Source of the DNA: Oceanobacillus sojae
GTDB lineage: Bacteria; Bacillota; Bacilli; Bacillales; Amphibacillaceae
DNA length: 64,000 bases
NCBI RefSeq assembly: GCF_900162665.1
Contig: NZ_LT727809.1
Span: 307,539-371,538 of the forward strand
Direction of reading: 5' to 3'
Shown here: one piece after another, positions 36,629 through 46,289 of the stretch
Layout: each line of letters begins with the position of its first letter
Position numbering within the stretch: position 1 is the stretch's first letter
Program-made: the position numbers and the translations under genes
The notes under the pieces: generated by a model
The model's input: only the letters and a program-made list of their open reading frames with translations
Databases searched by the model: none
What the model was told of the DNA's origin: nothing

Positions 36629-36654
36629 AGATAATTAAACGAGACTGTTAAAAA

Positions 36655-36713
36655 CGGAAGGGATAATGAATTTGCCCGCGTTGAGCAGTTGGAACCCGGG
36701 GTACTCCCTGCCG
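36655..36713 (+). other. GC-rich foldable segment in the fliE-fliF gap
   Basis: CGGAAGGGA (36655-36663) pairs with TCCCTGCCG (36705-36713) with one mismatch; inside, CCCG (36675-36678) can pair with CGGG (36697-36700). The surrounding 193 bases hold no gene. Confidence 0.35.
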
Positions 36714-36821
36714 GAAAATTGCGTTTAGTAACAATATTAAAAATGATTGGTGCTTTAGGGGCCGCACGTCTTTAATAAGAATAAAGATTACAGTTTTTTG
36801 AATTTAGTGAGGGTAGTGTAT

Positions 36822-38435
36822 ATGAAAGAGAGATTACAGAGATGGAGAGAATCCACTTTTACTTTTTGGAAGTCCAGATCTAAGGGGCAAAAAGGAACCA
36901 TGATTGGTGGAGCAGTTCTGATCATTATGCTGATCGCAGCGATGGTTTTCTTTACTACAAATACGAAATATGTTCCTTTGTATAATAATTTATCCCTCCA
37001 GGAGGCTGGTCAGATTACAGGTGAGCTGGATACAAGGGCTGTTCCATATGAGCTCGAAAATGGCGGGACATCTATTCTGGTTCCTGAGGAGCAGGTTGAT
37101 TCGTTATTGTTGGAGTTTGCCTCTATGGGTCTTCCAAGCAGTGGAAGTATAGATTATTCATTTTTTAGCGAGAATGCCTCCTGGGGTATTACAGAGAATG
37201 AATTTAGTGTGATGAAACTGGATGCGATGCAAACGGAGCTTGGAAATTTGATTTCCGGTATTGACGGCATCCAAGATGCAAATGTCATGATTAACATGCC
37301 GGAGCAGCCTGTATTTGCTGATGAGTCATCAGGAGAAGCAAGTGTTGCTATTATGCTGCATACACAGCCGGGATATCAATTTGAAGGGAATCAGGTAGAA
37401 GGACTTTATCATCTGGTATCAAAGGCAGTTCCTAATTTAGATCCGGAAGATATTATCATTATGAACCAGTACTTTGAATACTATGATCAGGATACACAAT
37501 TTGCCGGAGGGCAGGATACATATTCAAATCAGCAATCTATTAAGAAAGATGTAGAGCGGGATATTCAACGAAGATTACAGCAAATGCTCGGTACCATGTT
37601 AGGAAATGAAAATATTGTTGTTTCTGTTACTGCAGATATCGATTTTTCACAGGAGAACCGGACAGAAGACTTGGTAGAGCCTGTCGATTTAGAAGCTATG
37701 GAAGGCATTCCTGTCAGCTTAGAAACGATTCAGGAGTCTTATGCAGGTCAAGGAAGCCCGGATGATGTTGTGGGCACCGGAGAAGAAGATGTTGCTAATT
37801 TCCCTGCCGGTGATGGTGATGATGGTGAATACGAATTAGATAAAGAAACCATTAATTATGAGTTTAATCGTATCCGTCGTGAGATAGTAGAAAGTCCTTA
37901 CCAAGTCAGAGACCTTGGTATACAGGTTGCGGTTAACAGCGCAAGACAAGCTACAGATGGAGAAACAGAATTTTTAAATCAGCAGGAACAGACAGATGTT
38001 CAACAAGGTGTCGAATCCATTTTGAATTCTATCATTGAAACATCGGTTGATGGCGACTTACAGGATGAAGATACTATTGCTAATACATCGATTGTTTTCC
38101 AGGAGTTCAGCGCTTCTGCCGGAGAACAGGAAGAACCATCTGGAGCAGGAATTCCTTTATGGCTGTATATTGCCGGCGGAATATTACTCATTGTCATAGT
38201 TATTTTAATCGTTATGCTCAGAAGAAATCGTACTGAGGAAGAATGGATGGAAGAGGAAATACAGGAAGAACGGCCATTAACATCTGTATCCAATAACGAG
38301 GAACCGGTTATTCCTGATCTTGCTACCACAAAAGATACAGAAGAAGTTATCAGGAGAAAACAGCTTGAGAAAATTGCAAATGAAAAACCAGAAGAATTTG
38401 CGAAATTATTACGCAGCTGGATGAATGAAGACTAG
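36822..38435 (+). CDS. fliF: Flagellar M-ring protein FliF
   Basis: 537 residues. MS-ring subunit. Membrane segments at about residues 23-45 (GGAVLIIMLIAAMVFF) and about 445-466 (LWLYIAGGILLIVIVILIVML); periplasmic ring-building motifs and acidic linker between, and a C-terminal FliG-binding tail (EEFAKLLRSWMNED). ATG 36822 after GTGAGGGT is preferred to the ORF extension from 36798. Confidence 0.95.
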   Translation: MKERLQRWRESTFTFWKSRSKGQKGTMIGGAVLIIMLIAAMVFFTTNTKYVPLYNNLSLQEAGQITGELDTRAVPYELENGGTSILVPEEQVDSLLLEFASMGLPSSGSIDYSFFSENASWGITENEFSVMKLDAMQTELGNLISGIDGIQDANVMINMPEQPVFADESSGEASVAIMLHTQPGYQFEGNQVEGLYHLVSKAVPNLDPEDIIIMNQYFEYYDQDTQFAGGQDTYSNQQSIKKDVERDIQRRLQQMLGTMLGNENIVVSVTADIDFSQENRTEDLVEPVDLEAMEGIPVSLETIQESYAGQGSPDDVVGTGEEDVANFPAGDGDDGEYELDKETINYEFNRIRREIVESPYQVRDLGIQVAVNSARQATDGETEFLNQQEQTDVQQGVESILNSIIETSVDGDLQDEDTIANTSIVFQEFSASAGEQEEPSGAGIPLWLYIAGGILLIVIVILIVMLRRNRTEEEWMEEEIQEERPLTSVSNNEEPVIPDLATTKDTEEVIRRKQLEKIANEKPEEFAKLLRSWMNED

Positions 38436-38447
38436 GAGGTTTTATTT

Positions 38448-39458
38448 ATGGCAAGAAAAAATACACTCACAGGAAGACAAAAAGCAGCCATTCTCTTAAT
38501 CTCATTAGGTCCGGATGTATCAGCACAAGTGTATAAGTATTTATCAGAAGAAGAAATTGAGAAGCTCAGCTTAGATATTTCCTCTGTTAAAAAGGTAGAC
38601 TCACATTTAAAAGAAGATATATTAGAGCAATTTCATCAGATTGCAGTTGCACAGGATTATATCTCTCAAGGAGGTATAGGATACGCCAAAACAGTTTTGG
38701 AAAAGGCATTCGGGAAGCAGGAGGCATCGAGCATTATCAATCGTCTGACCTCTTCCTTGCAGGTAAGACCATTTGATTTTGCCAGAAAGGCAGACCCGCA
38801 GCAGGTTTTGAATTATATTCAAGGAGAACATCCGCAAACCATTGCGCTTATCCTTTCCTATTTAGATGCTGAGCAAAGCGGTCAAATCCTTTCCGCCCTG
38901 CCTAAAAATGTGCAGGCAGATGTGGCACGCAGAATCGCTACAATGGATTCAACATCACCAGAGATTATCAGTCAGATAGAGCAGGTGTTGGAAAAAAATA
39001 TATCTTCTTCTATGACTGAGGATTATACACAGACTGGCGGTATTCAAACGGTGGTAGAGGTGCTTAATGGAGTAGACCGTGCAACGGAGAAAACAATTTT
39101 AGATGCTCTAGAGTCTCAGGATCCGGATTTAGCAGAAGAAATTAAGAAAAGAATGTTTGTATTTGAAGATATTGTTACATTGGATAATCGGGCCATTCAG
39201 CGCGTTATCAGAGAAGTGGATAATGATGATTTACGATTAGCCCTTAAAGTTGCCAGCAATGAGGTGAAGGATATTGTCTTTAATAATATGTCTGAACGAA
39301 TGGTAACCACTTTTAAAGAGGAAATGGAATATATGGGACCGGTGCGTCTGAAAGATGTAGAAGAGGCGCAAACACGAATTGTCAATGTCATACGTGGTCT
39401 GGAAGAAAAAGGAGAAATTGTTATCGCGCGAGGCGGAGGAGACGATATTATTGTCTAG
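38448..39458 (+). CDS. fliG: Flagellar motor switch protein FliG
   Basis: 336 residues. Rotor protein that contacts the stator. Three armadillo-like domains: LTGRQKAAILLISLGPD at the N-terminus, EHPQTIALILSYL with the EHPQ motif at about residue 125, and the C-terminal torque helix with charged residues (RAIQRVIREVDNDDLRLALK). The fliH start lies inside its last codons. Confidence 0.96.
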   Translation: MARKNTLTGRQKAAILLISLGPDVSAQVYKYLSEEEIEKLSLDISSVKKVDSHLKEDILEQFHQIAVAQDYISQGGIGYAKTVLEKAFGKQEASSIINRLTSSLQVRPFDFARKADPQQVLNYIQGEHPQTIALILSYLDAEQSGQILSALPKNVQADVARRIATMDSTSPEIISQIEQVLEKNISSSMTEDYTQTGGIQTVVEVLNGVDRATEKTILDALESQDPDLAEEIKKRMFVFEDIVTLDNRAIQRVIREVDNDDLRLALKVASNEVKDIVFNNMSERMVTTFKEEMEYMGPVRLKDVEEAQTRIVNVIRGLEEKGEIVIARGGGDDIIV

Positions 39459-40188
39459 TTATAAAAAACAAATATCGATTAAACCGATTGAATCCATTAT
39501 TCCTCCGGCAGATACGCATAAAGAGGATGCAAATAAAGTGCATCAGCAGTTATCTGAAACCATTTTATTACAAAAACAGGAGTTAGCCTCTATTGAAGAA
39601 CAGCAGGAAAAACGGATTGAAGAAGCGGACAACCAGATAAAAGAAGCCCGCAGCAGGTGGGAAGAAGAAAAACAAAAGTTAATTGAAGAAGCACAGCAGC
39701 AAGGGTTTCAAAAAGGATATGAGGATGGGAAACAAGAGGCTTTTCAGCAGTTTGAAAGCCAGCTGAATAAAGCTAATCATATCATTGATATAGCAAAAGA
39801 GGACTACCATCAAACATTAGAAAAGCAAACAGAAAGCATCGTGGAGATATCCATGACCGTTGCAAATAAAATTCTGCATCAGGAATTAAAGGAAAAACCG
39901 GATTATATTATGAAACTAATCCAGGCTGCTATTGAGGATGTAAAGTCTCAGCCATCTATTACAATTATTGTTCATCCGGATTATTATGAAGAGGTTCATT
40001 CGCATCAGGAAGAACTGCAGCGTCTGACAGGGGACGATACAAAGCTGTCTATTCATGCAGATCCACATATCCAGTCAACAGACTGTATTATTCAACACCC
40101 TCATGGACAGATGGAAACAAGTGTCAATACACAGCTGCAAAAAATAAGAGAGGCATTAATGGACTATGTTATGGAGGGTGCACAATGA
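39451..40188 (+). CDS. fliH: Flagellar assembly protein FliH
   Basis: 245 residues. Regulator of the FliI ATPase in the type III export apparatus. Long coiled coil (about 30-110), then GFQKGYEDGKQEAFQ and the C-terminal FliH domain (VEISMTVANKILHQEL). TTG 39451 is chosen because GGAGGAG at 39434-39440 precedes it and it overlaps the fliG stop by eight bases; the longer form would lie deep in fliG. Confidence 0.9.
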   Translation: MSSYKKQISIKPIESIIPPADTHKEDANKVHQQLSETILLQKQELASIEEQQEKRIEEADNQIKEARSRWEEEKQKLIEEAQQQGFQKGYEDGKQEAFQQFESQLNKANHIIDIAKEDYHQTLEKQTESIVEISMTVANKILHQELKEKPDYIMKLIQAAIEDVKSQPSITIIVHPDYYEEVHSHQEELQRLTGDDTKLSIHADPHIQSTDCIIQHPHGQMETSVNTQLQKIREALMDYVMEGAQ

Positions 40189-41495
40189 ATACGGAGGCAC
40201 TCATTTCAGTAATTGAAAAAACGGATTCATACAAGCGATTTGGAAAAGTTGTTCGTGTAGTAGGGTTAATGATTGAATCAGAGGGGCCGGCAGCAAATAT
40301 TGGTGAGGTTTGTTACATACATACCAGTACAAACGATGAAAATCTCATTTTAGCAGAAGTAGTAGGCTTCCAAAACGAAAAGATTATTTTGATGCCCTAT
40401 CGGGAAGTCAATGAAGTTGGCTCCGGCTGTTTAGTGGAAGCTACCGGTAATCCATTAATGGTGAAGGCAGGAAGAAGTCTGATTGGTCATGTATTAGATC
40501 CTTTGGGAAAGCCGCTGTCTGATTCGGAATCATTACCGAAAGGCTTAACAAGATATCAGACGGAGAGAAAGCCTCCTAATCCGCTTTCCCGTCCGACGAT
40601 CAGACAGCCATTACAAATTGGCGTGCGGGCTATCGACGGTTTTTTGTCAATGGGAATCGGTCAGCGTGTCGGTCTGTTTGCCGGGAGCGGTGTCGGAAAA
40701 AGTACACTATTAGGAATGATTGCAAGGAATAGTAATGCGGATGTGAATGTTATTGCACTGATTGGAGAACGGGGCAGAGAGGTCCGGGAATTTATTGAGC
40801 ATGATTTAGGCGAAGAAGGATTGAAAAAGTCCATTATTGTTGCAGCAACCTCTGATCAGCCCGCGCTCATGCGAATTCGGGGAGCATACACAGCGACTGC
40901 TATCAGTGAATATTTCAGAGAACAAGGGTTTAATGTGAATTTAATGATGGATTCTGTTACACGGGTTGCTATGGCTCAGAGAGAAATTGGTTTAGCGGTG
41001 GGTGAGCCGCCGACAACAAAAGGATACACGCCAAGCGTATTCTCTATTCTGCCAAAGCTTTTAGAGCGGGCCGGAACAGATGAAAAGGGTTCGATAACTG
41101 GATTTTATACAGTTCTGGTTGATGGAGATGATATGAATGAACCGATTGCTGATGCAGTAAGAGGTATTCTTGATGGTCACATTGTTCTGGACCGTAAAAT
41201 TGCAGAAAGAGGCCAATATCCCGCAATCAATGTTTTGAAATCAATCAGCAGGGTGATGAATGTTATCGCAACAGATGAACATAAACGGATAGCGACAGGT
41301 TTAAGAACGCTTCTTGCAACGTATGAAGAAAATAATGAGTTAATCTCTATTGGCGCATATAAAAAAGGAACAAATCCTGAGGTAGACTTAGCTGTTGCAT
41401 CTTATCCCAAAATTGTTTCTTTTTTAAAACAAGGGGTGTATGAGCAGGTAAGCCTTGAAGAAACCGTTCAAATGATGAGAAACCTGGTTGAATAA
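40185..41495 (+). CDS. fliI: Flagellum-specific ATP synthase FliI
   Basis: 436 residues. Export ATPase related to F1-beta. Walker A GLFAGSGVGKSTLLG at about residue 163, ALIGERGREVREF, and Walker B-type LMMDSVTRVAMAQREI. Starts with the ATGA overlap to fliH. Confidence 0.97.
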   Translation: MNTEALISVIEKTDSYKRFGKVVRVVGLMIESEGPAANIGEVCYIHTSTNDENLILAEVVGFQNEKIILMPYREVNEVGSGCLVEATGNPLMVKAGRSLIGHVLDPLGKPLSDSESLPKGLTRYQTERKPPNPLSRPTIRQPLQIGVRAIDGFLSMGIGQRVGLFAGSGVGKSTLLGMIARNSNADVNVIALIGERGREVREFIEHDLGEEGLKKSIIVAATSDQPALMRIRGAYTATAISEYFREQGFNVNLMMDSVTRVAMAQREIGLAVGEPPTTKGYTPSVFSILPKLLERAGTDEKGSITGFYTVLVDGDDMNEPIADAVRGILDGHIVLDRKIAERGQYPAINVLKSISRVMNVIATDEHKRIATGLRTLLATYEENNELISIGAYKKGTNPEVDLAVASYPKIVSFLKQGVYEQVSLEETVQMMRNLVE

Positions 41496-41508
41496 AGGAG
41501 TTGTTTTT

Positions 41509-41955
41509 ATGGCTGGAATATCCAGTTTAGCAAAGATAAGAGATATACATGATAATGAGAAGCAAATAGCCCAGAAGGCTTATGCACAATCACAAGAAAC
41601 GTTCGAAAAGATTGCTACGGAGCTGTACAATTTATTACAGAAAAAAGAAGTTGCAGAGAATTCCTTTGAAAATGCGATTCAAGCATCTACATCGATTGAG
41701 AAAATAAAAGAACAGTCTGCTTATATTGAGAAACTGACAAATCAAATTCAAACTGTCCAGCTTTTAGTTCAAAGAGCAAGAAACGATATGAATAAGAAAC
41801 AAAGCAAATTATCTGAAGCTTATATTGAGTATAAAAAATATGACAAGATTATTGAATTGAAAAAAGAAGAAGCTCAAGCAATTGTAAGGAGACAGGAAGC
41901 CAGCTTTATGGATGAAATGTCAATGCAACAGTATCTGAGACAAAAGCAAAGGTGA
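41509..41955 (+). CDS. fliJ: Flagellar export protein FliJ
   Basis: 148 residues, almost entirely alpha-helical coiled coil, as expected for the FliJ stalk of the export ATPase. ATG 41509 follows AAAGGAG; an in-frame ATG at 41488 overlapping fliI is rejected. Confidence 0.92.
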   Translation: MAGISSLAKIRDIHDNEKQIAQKAYAQSQETFEKIATELYNLLQKKEVAENSFENAIQASTSIEKIKEQSAYIEKLTNQIQTVQLLVQRARNDMNKKQSKLSEAYIEYKKYDKIIELKKEEAQAIVRRQEASFMDEMSMQQYLRQKQR

Positions 41956-41960
41956 AATAG

Positions 41961-42608
41961 ATGAAGAATAAAAAACAAAACGAATCAGAAGTTCAAAAGT
42001 CTTCAGGTGGTATCTTCATGAAGCTGTTTTTAATTGCTATGCCACTCTTTATCCTGTCTGTCATTGTTGTTTTTGTTTTACATATTGCAGGGTTTAATAC
42101 ATTGGATTGGCTGAAGGAGCAGGGGAAATCTATTCCCGTTGTTGGAGAAATGTTCATAGAGGATGAGAAAAAAAACGCTTCTAATGACATGGAGGCATTA
42201 CAGAATCAGTTAGAAAGCAAAGATAAGATCATAGATAATAAGGATGAACAAATCCAGGGTCTTGAGGATAGCATCACTGAGCTGGAAAACCAGATCAGCA
42301 GTTTGCAGGATGAACTGGAAGAAACAGCAAGTGCTGATGCAGAAGAAAATGCGGATGGAGAGCAAGAGGGTGAACAGCCGCAAGGGCAGGCAAATGCTTC
42401 AGAAAAAAGTTCTATGACGAAAACGCTGGAAGGTATGAAAAGTAAAGAAGCAGCCGCTATCCTCGAAAATTTAGAAGATGATTTAGCTGTTGATATTTTA
42501 GAGGAAATGTCAACGGATGATCGCGGTGATATTTTGCAGAAAATGGAAGTGGAAGCAGCAACAACCTATACCAAAATGTTGATTGAGCTGGACGTAGCTG
42601 TTCCTTAA
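41961..42608 (+). CDS. ylxF: YlxF, membrane protein with MgtE-N-like domain in the flagellar operon
   Basis: 215 residues. One membrane segment at about residues 20-45 (MKLFLIAMPLFILSVIVVFVLHIAG), coiled coil about 75-120, an acidic low-complexity linker, and a C-terminal MgtE N-domain-like helical repeat (LEGMKSKEAAAILENLEDDLAVDILEEMSTDDRGDILQKM). Located between fliJ and fliK as in B. subtilis; likely helps flagellar assembly, role not established here. A weak AT hairpin (TATGATT/AATCATA, 42613-42635) follows. Confidence 0.88.
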   Translation: MKNKKQNESEVQKSSGGIFMKLFLIAMPLFILSVIVVFVLHIAGFNTLDWLKEQGKSIPVVGEMFIEDEKKNASNDMEALQNQLESKDKIIDNKDEQIQGLEDSITELENQISSLQDELEETASADAEENADGEQEGEQPQGQANASEKSSMTKTLEGMKSKEAAAILENLEDDLAVDILEEMSTDDRGDILQKMEVEAATTYTKMLIELDVAVP

Positions 42609-42675
42609 TAAATATGATTTTATGTTAGAATCATAGGTTTTCTTTGTTTATAAAAATTTGAAGGGAGGTGAATAA

Positions 42676-44442
42676 ATGAATCCGATGATATTAAGTATGC
42701 CTGACTTTATGCTTTCCAATCAGAAGATGCATACCGGACAGGGCATGAACCAGAATTCGGGTTTCCGTGATTTATTATTACGGCAATCAGTACCAGCATC
42801 CGGCGATATATCAGTCCCAATGCAAGAAAATAAGAAGAATCAGCTGGATAAAGCGTACCAACAGCTGAAGAAGCTATTGCCAGATGAAGTACTCGATATT
42901 TTGCAAGAAAATGATAGCTTGCAAGAAGAAATACTTACATTAGTAATGCAAAGCTTATCTTCCCAACAAGGAGTTTCTATGAATGACAATGACGAGCTGG
43001 CTTTAGAAACGAAAGAAGATTTACAGGGAGCTGCAGATATTTACAATGAAATAGTAAACCTGTTGCAAGGTATAGATGAAATGGGAGCTATAGATGATAC
43101 GGCCAGTCTGTTAGCAAAACTAAAGCAGGATTGGGATCAGTTTTTCCAAGAAAATACTCATATGGATAAGAAAGAAGCTCTGGACGACATTCAGCAGTAC
43201 ATGCAAAGAGCTGACTCATTCATTTTTGGACAGACAGTAAACCAGATGGCCTATCAATTGCTGGATGCTAAGTTGCCGGAAGAAACAGAAACAAATCCTC
43301 AAGCAATAGAGGTAAATAAAGCCTTGCAGGATTTAAACCAATTCATATTAAGAGCTGATTCCGCTACAGCAGGGAAAATGCTGAAGCAGATAGCTGATTT
43401 ATTTATTGAGTCAGGTTTAATAGAAGAACAATTGCTGAAGGATATAAGGGTTAGCGCTGAACAAACGGAGGTCCAACCGGCTGAGGGTAGTAGTCAGGAG
43501 GACCTGCAAGCAAGAATACAGCAATTAATAGATGTCATAAGCCGGCAGATGCAAAAAGCGGATCCTGCTATTGCAGAGCAGGCAGCAAAGCAAATAATGA
43601 AACAATTGCAAGATTGGAAGCCGTCAGAAGAAATGCTGGTTCAACCGCTGGAAGCAGCTAAACTTAAATTAGCTGCAGAAGGATCACAGCGTGCAGAAGC
43701 GAGAATAGCAACATGGCTGCAATCTGTCTTTAAAGAGGTATCTCCAGGAGTTATCAAGCAGAACAGCGATGTGAATTTCGCAGACCAGACAGAGGCTCAA
43801 TCGGTAAAAACAGTGACCGAATCTGCACAGCGTACAGAGCCTAAAATAGCGGCCTGGCTGCAAACTTCTTTTCAAGATGCATCGCCAGCTGTTTTTAAGC
43901 AAGAGAGCCTGCCTATCTCAAGGGTAGAGCAATTTATTGTCAATATGGGACAAACAGATTTAACAAAGGCTTTATCAGGCAAAGAACTGATTGATAAAAT
44001 CGAAAGTCTTGTGCAAAGTCAGCGCCTGTACAGCTTTGTACGGGGACAAAATCCGATATCAATTCAATTAAGGCCGGATAATTTAGGCGATATGACAATC
44101 CGTTTTGTTCAGACAAATGGAGAGTTGACAGTACAGATGCTTGTATCTTCTAAAGCTGTGAAGGAAGTGTTGGAATCTAATCTGCATCAGCTGAGAAATG
44201 TATTTTCTCCGCATCAGGTAACCATTGAAAAGCAGGATAATGTAATGCTTTTCAACGGAACAGATGCGTCCAAAAACTCGAAAGAAAATCCAAATGACCA
44301 GCAGCAGGCAGATCATTATGAAGAGTCTTCCGAGTCAAATGAACAGGAGCAATATTCTGAAACAGAGTCATTTGAATCGTTTATGGAGAAGCTCTTATCT
44401 CAAAATGAAGAAGAACAGATACAGAGTAAAACCAGTTTGTAA
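42676..44442 (+). CDS. fliK: Flagellar hook-length control protein FliK
   Basis: 588 residues. Secreted molecular ruler. The C-terminal Flg_hook domain (about 450-540) contains ISIQLRPDNLGDMTIRF and VLESNLHQLRNVFSPHQVTIEKQ. The central region has degenerate repeats: DIQQYMQRADSFIFGQ, DLNQFILRADSATAGK and VISRQMQKADPAIAEQ, then a ~45-residue pair starting AEARIATWLQSVFKEVSP and TEPKIAAWLQTSFQDASP. GAAGGGAGGTGA precedes the ATG. Confidence 0.93.
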   Translation: MNPMILSMPDFMLSNQKMHTGQGMNQNSGFRDLLLRQSVPASGDISVPMQENKKNQLDKAYQQLKKLLPDEVLDILQENDSLQEEILTLVMQSLSSQQGVSMNDNDELALETKEDLQGAADIYNEIVNLLQGIDEMGAIDDTASLLAKLKQDWDQFFQENTHMDKKEALDDIQQYMQRADSFIFGQTVNQMAYQLLDAKLPEETETNPQAIEVNKALQDLNQFILRADSATAGKMLKQIADLFIESGLIEEQLLKDIRVSAEQTEVQPAEGSSQEDLQARIQQLIDVISRQMQKADPAIAEQAAKQIMKQLQDWKPSEEMLVQPLEAAKLKLAAEGSQRAEARIATWLQSVFKEVSPGVIKQNSDVNFADQTEAQSVKTVTESAQRTEPKIAAWLQTSFQDASPAVFKQESLPISRVEQFIVNMGQTDLTKALSGKELIDKIESLVQSQRLYSFVRGQNPISIQLRPDNLGDMTIRFVQTNGELTVQMLVSSKAVKEVLESNLHQLRNVFSPHQVTIEKQDNVMLFNGTDASKNSKENPNDQQQADHYEESSESNEQEQYSETESFESFMEKLLSQNEEEQIQSKTSL

Positions 44443-44468
44443 TGGCTCTTAACCATTTTTGAAAGGCG

Positions 44469-44981
44469 GTGACAACAATTACTTCCATAGATCCATCTTT
44501 ATATTTAAGTAATCAATCGACGCAAAGGGCACCTTTGTCTGAATTAGGAAAAGATGAATTTTTAAAATTATTGGTTGCACAGATGCAAAACCAGAATCCG
44601 ATGAACACCATGGATGAAGGTGAGTTTATAGCGCAAATGGCAACTTTTTCATCCTTGGAACAAATGATGAATATGTCAAAATCGATGGAGCTTCTGGTTA
44701 ATAATCAGCTTGTTTCTCCAGCTATCCAGTATAGCCATATGATTGGCGAAACAGTGAATTACAGAACATTTGACGAGGAAACAGGAAGAGAAAAAGGGAT
44801 TGAATCAAGTAAAGTTGTTTCTGTTTCGCAGCAGGATGGATGGGCTGTTTTCCATTTAGAAAACGGTGAGAAAATCTATGCTGATACAGTTATTGAAGTA
44901 GGAACATCAGGGCAGGAAACAGATGATGAATCAGAAAATAATGTAACAGACCCTTCTGATAATGAGGAGGGAGAAGAATAA
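44469..44981 (+). CDS. flgD: Flagellar hook assembly protein FlgD
   Basis: 170 residues. Hook cap scaffold. N-terminal LGKDEFLKLLVAQMQNQNPMNTMDEGEFIAQMATFSSLEQM is the FlgD hallmark; a small beta domain follows and the C-terminus is acidic. GTG 44469 is nearly on top of its GAAAGGCGG site; ATT 44478 would be ideally spaced, so the exact start is uncertain. The stop overlaps the next start. Confidence 0.93.
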   Translation: MTTITSIDPSLYLSNQSTQRAPLSELGKDEFLKLLVAQMQNQNPMNTMDEGEFIAQMATFSSLEQMMNMSKSMELLVNNQLVSPAIQYSHMIGETVNYRTFDEETGREKGIESSKVVSVSQQDGWAVFHLENGEKIYADTVIEVGTSGQETDDESENNVTDPSDNEEGEE

Positions 44982-45346
44982 TGGTTCGCCCAATTCAACC
45001 AATCGTACCAGCTATATCACAGGAGCAATATATAAAAAAAGCGGCACCCAAAAAAGGAAATGTTTCCTTTGGAGATATTCTTCAACAGCAGCAAGGACTG
45101 ACTGTCAGCAAGCATGCAGCTTATCGCATGCGGGAGAGAAATATTCAATTTAGTAACAAGGAATGGGAATCCATTCAAGAGAAAGTAAAAGAAGCTAAGC
45201 AAAAGGGCGTTAAGGACGCTTTAGTTGTTGTTGACGGAAGCGCGATGGTGGTCAGTGTGAAAAACAATACAGTGATTACTGCACTGAATCAAGCTGAGGC
45301 GGATAAAAAAGTATTTACCAATATTGATGGAACGATTCTATTATAA
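44981..45346 (+). CDS. Flagellar operon protein, TIGR02530-like
   Basis: 121 residues. Contains VSKHAAYRMRERNIQFSNKEWESIQEKV, the conserved core of a small family found between flgD and flgE in Firmicutes. No transmembrane segment. Its single-base overlap with flgD points to coupled expression. The role is unknown. Confidence 0.82.
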   Translation: MVRPIQPIVPAISQEQYIKKAAPKKGNVSFGDILQQQQGLTVSKHAAYRMRERNIQFSNKEWESIQEKVKEAKQKGVKDALVVVDGSAMVVSVKNNTVITALNQAEADKKVFTNIDGTILL

Positions 45347-45434
45347 ATTCAAAAAGGCCGGACCCTTTATGGGAAGCCTGTAGCCGCGGAATGACAGAAG
45401 CGGTCAAATTAAAAGAAAAAAAGGGGAAATAATC

Positions 45435-46277
45435 ATGTTACGTTCAATGTATGCAGGTATTTCAGGAATGAAAAATTCACAGACAAAATTAGATATTATC
45501 GGAAATAATATTGCTAACGTTAATACAACAGGCTATAAAAAAGCAAATATCAATTTTCAGGATATGCTGAGTCAGACAACGTCGAGTGCACAAGGGTCAA
45601 CAGGAAACCGTGGCGGTGTTAATGCAAAGCAGGTAGGTCTCGGTTCGCAGCAGGGATCGATTAATAATATTCATACACAGGGTTTTACACAAACTACAAA
45701 TAACCCATTAGACTTTTTAATTGATGGTGATGGCATGTTTGTTTTAGGCGGCGGCAGTGTTGATGGTGATGACGGAGTAAATGTTAATGATGAGAGATAC
45801 TATACACGCTCTGGAAACTTCAGCTTTAATGATGATGGATTTATTATTAATGCGGATGGACTTTATTTATTAGGTACAGATGGAGAAGCTATTCAAATTC
45901 CGCCTGGTTCACAGGACTTCACAGTTCAAAATGATGGTTCTGTAACTTATATTGCTGAAGCTGGCGGACAGCCAATAGCGGCTGGAAACATAGGAGTTGC
46001 CCGTTTTTCTAATCCAGCCGGACTGGAGAAGGTCGGAGGCAACCTTTACTTAGCAACGAATAACTCCGGATTAATGGAAACTGACGGAGATGGATACTAT
46101 ACTCCTGGAGAAGATGGTGCTGGAACACTCAGAACAGGTGCTCTTGAAATGTCCAACGTAGACTTATCCGAAGAATTCACGGAAATGATTACAGCGCAGC
46201 GTTCATTCCAGGCGAATACCAGAATAATTACAACATCTGATGAAATTTTACAGGAGCTTGTTAATCTAAAACGATAA
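45435..46277 (+). CDS. flgE: Flagellar hook protein FlgE (short type)
   Basis: 280 residues. N-terminal rod/hook motif MLRSMYAGISGMKNSQTKLDIIGNNIANVNTTGYKKANINF and C-terminal VDLSEEFTEMITAQRSFQANTRIITTSDEILQELVNLKR. Short FlgE of this kind is the Bacillus hook subunit and was formerly called FlgG; the position between flgD and swrD supports hook. AAAAAGGGG precedes ATG. Confidence 0.92.
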   Translation: MLRSMYAGISGMKNSQTKLDIIGNNIANVNTTGYKKANINFQDMLSQTTSSAQGSTGNRGGVNAKQVGLGSQQGSINNIHTQGFTQTTNNPLDFLIDGDGMFVLGGGSVDGDDGVNVNDERYYTRSGNFSFNDDGFIINADGLYLLGTDGEAIQIPPGSQDFTVQNDGSVTYIAEAGGQPIAAGNIGVARFSNPAGLEKVGGNLYLATNNSGLMETDGDGYYTPGEDGAGTLRTGALEMSNVDLSEEFTEMITAQRSFQANTRIITTSDEILQELVNLKR

Positions 46278-46289
46278 GCAAGGGAGGAA

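Noticed and set aside
36629-36821. Cyclic-di-GMP riboswitch in the fliE-fliF gap
   Set aside because: Neither the GEMM core words nor the class II pseudoknot words are present.
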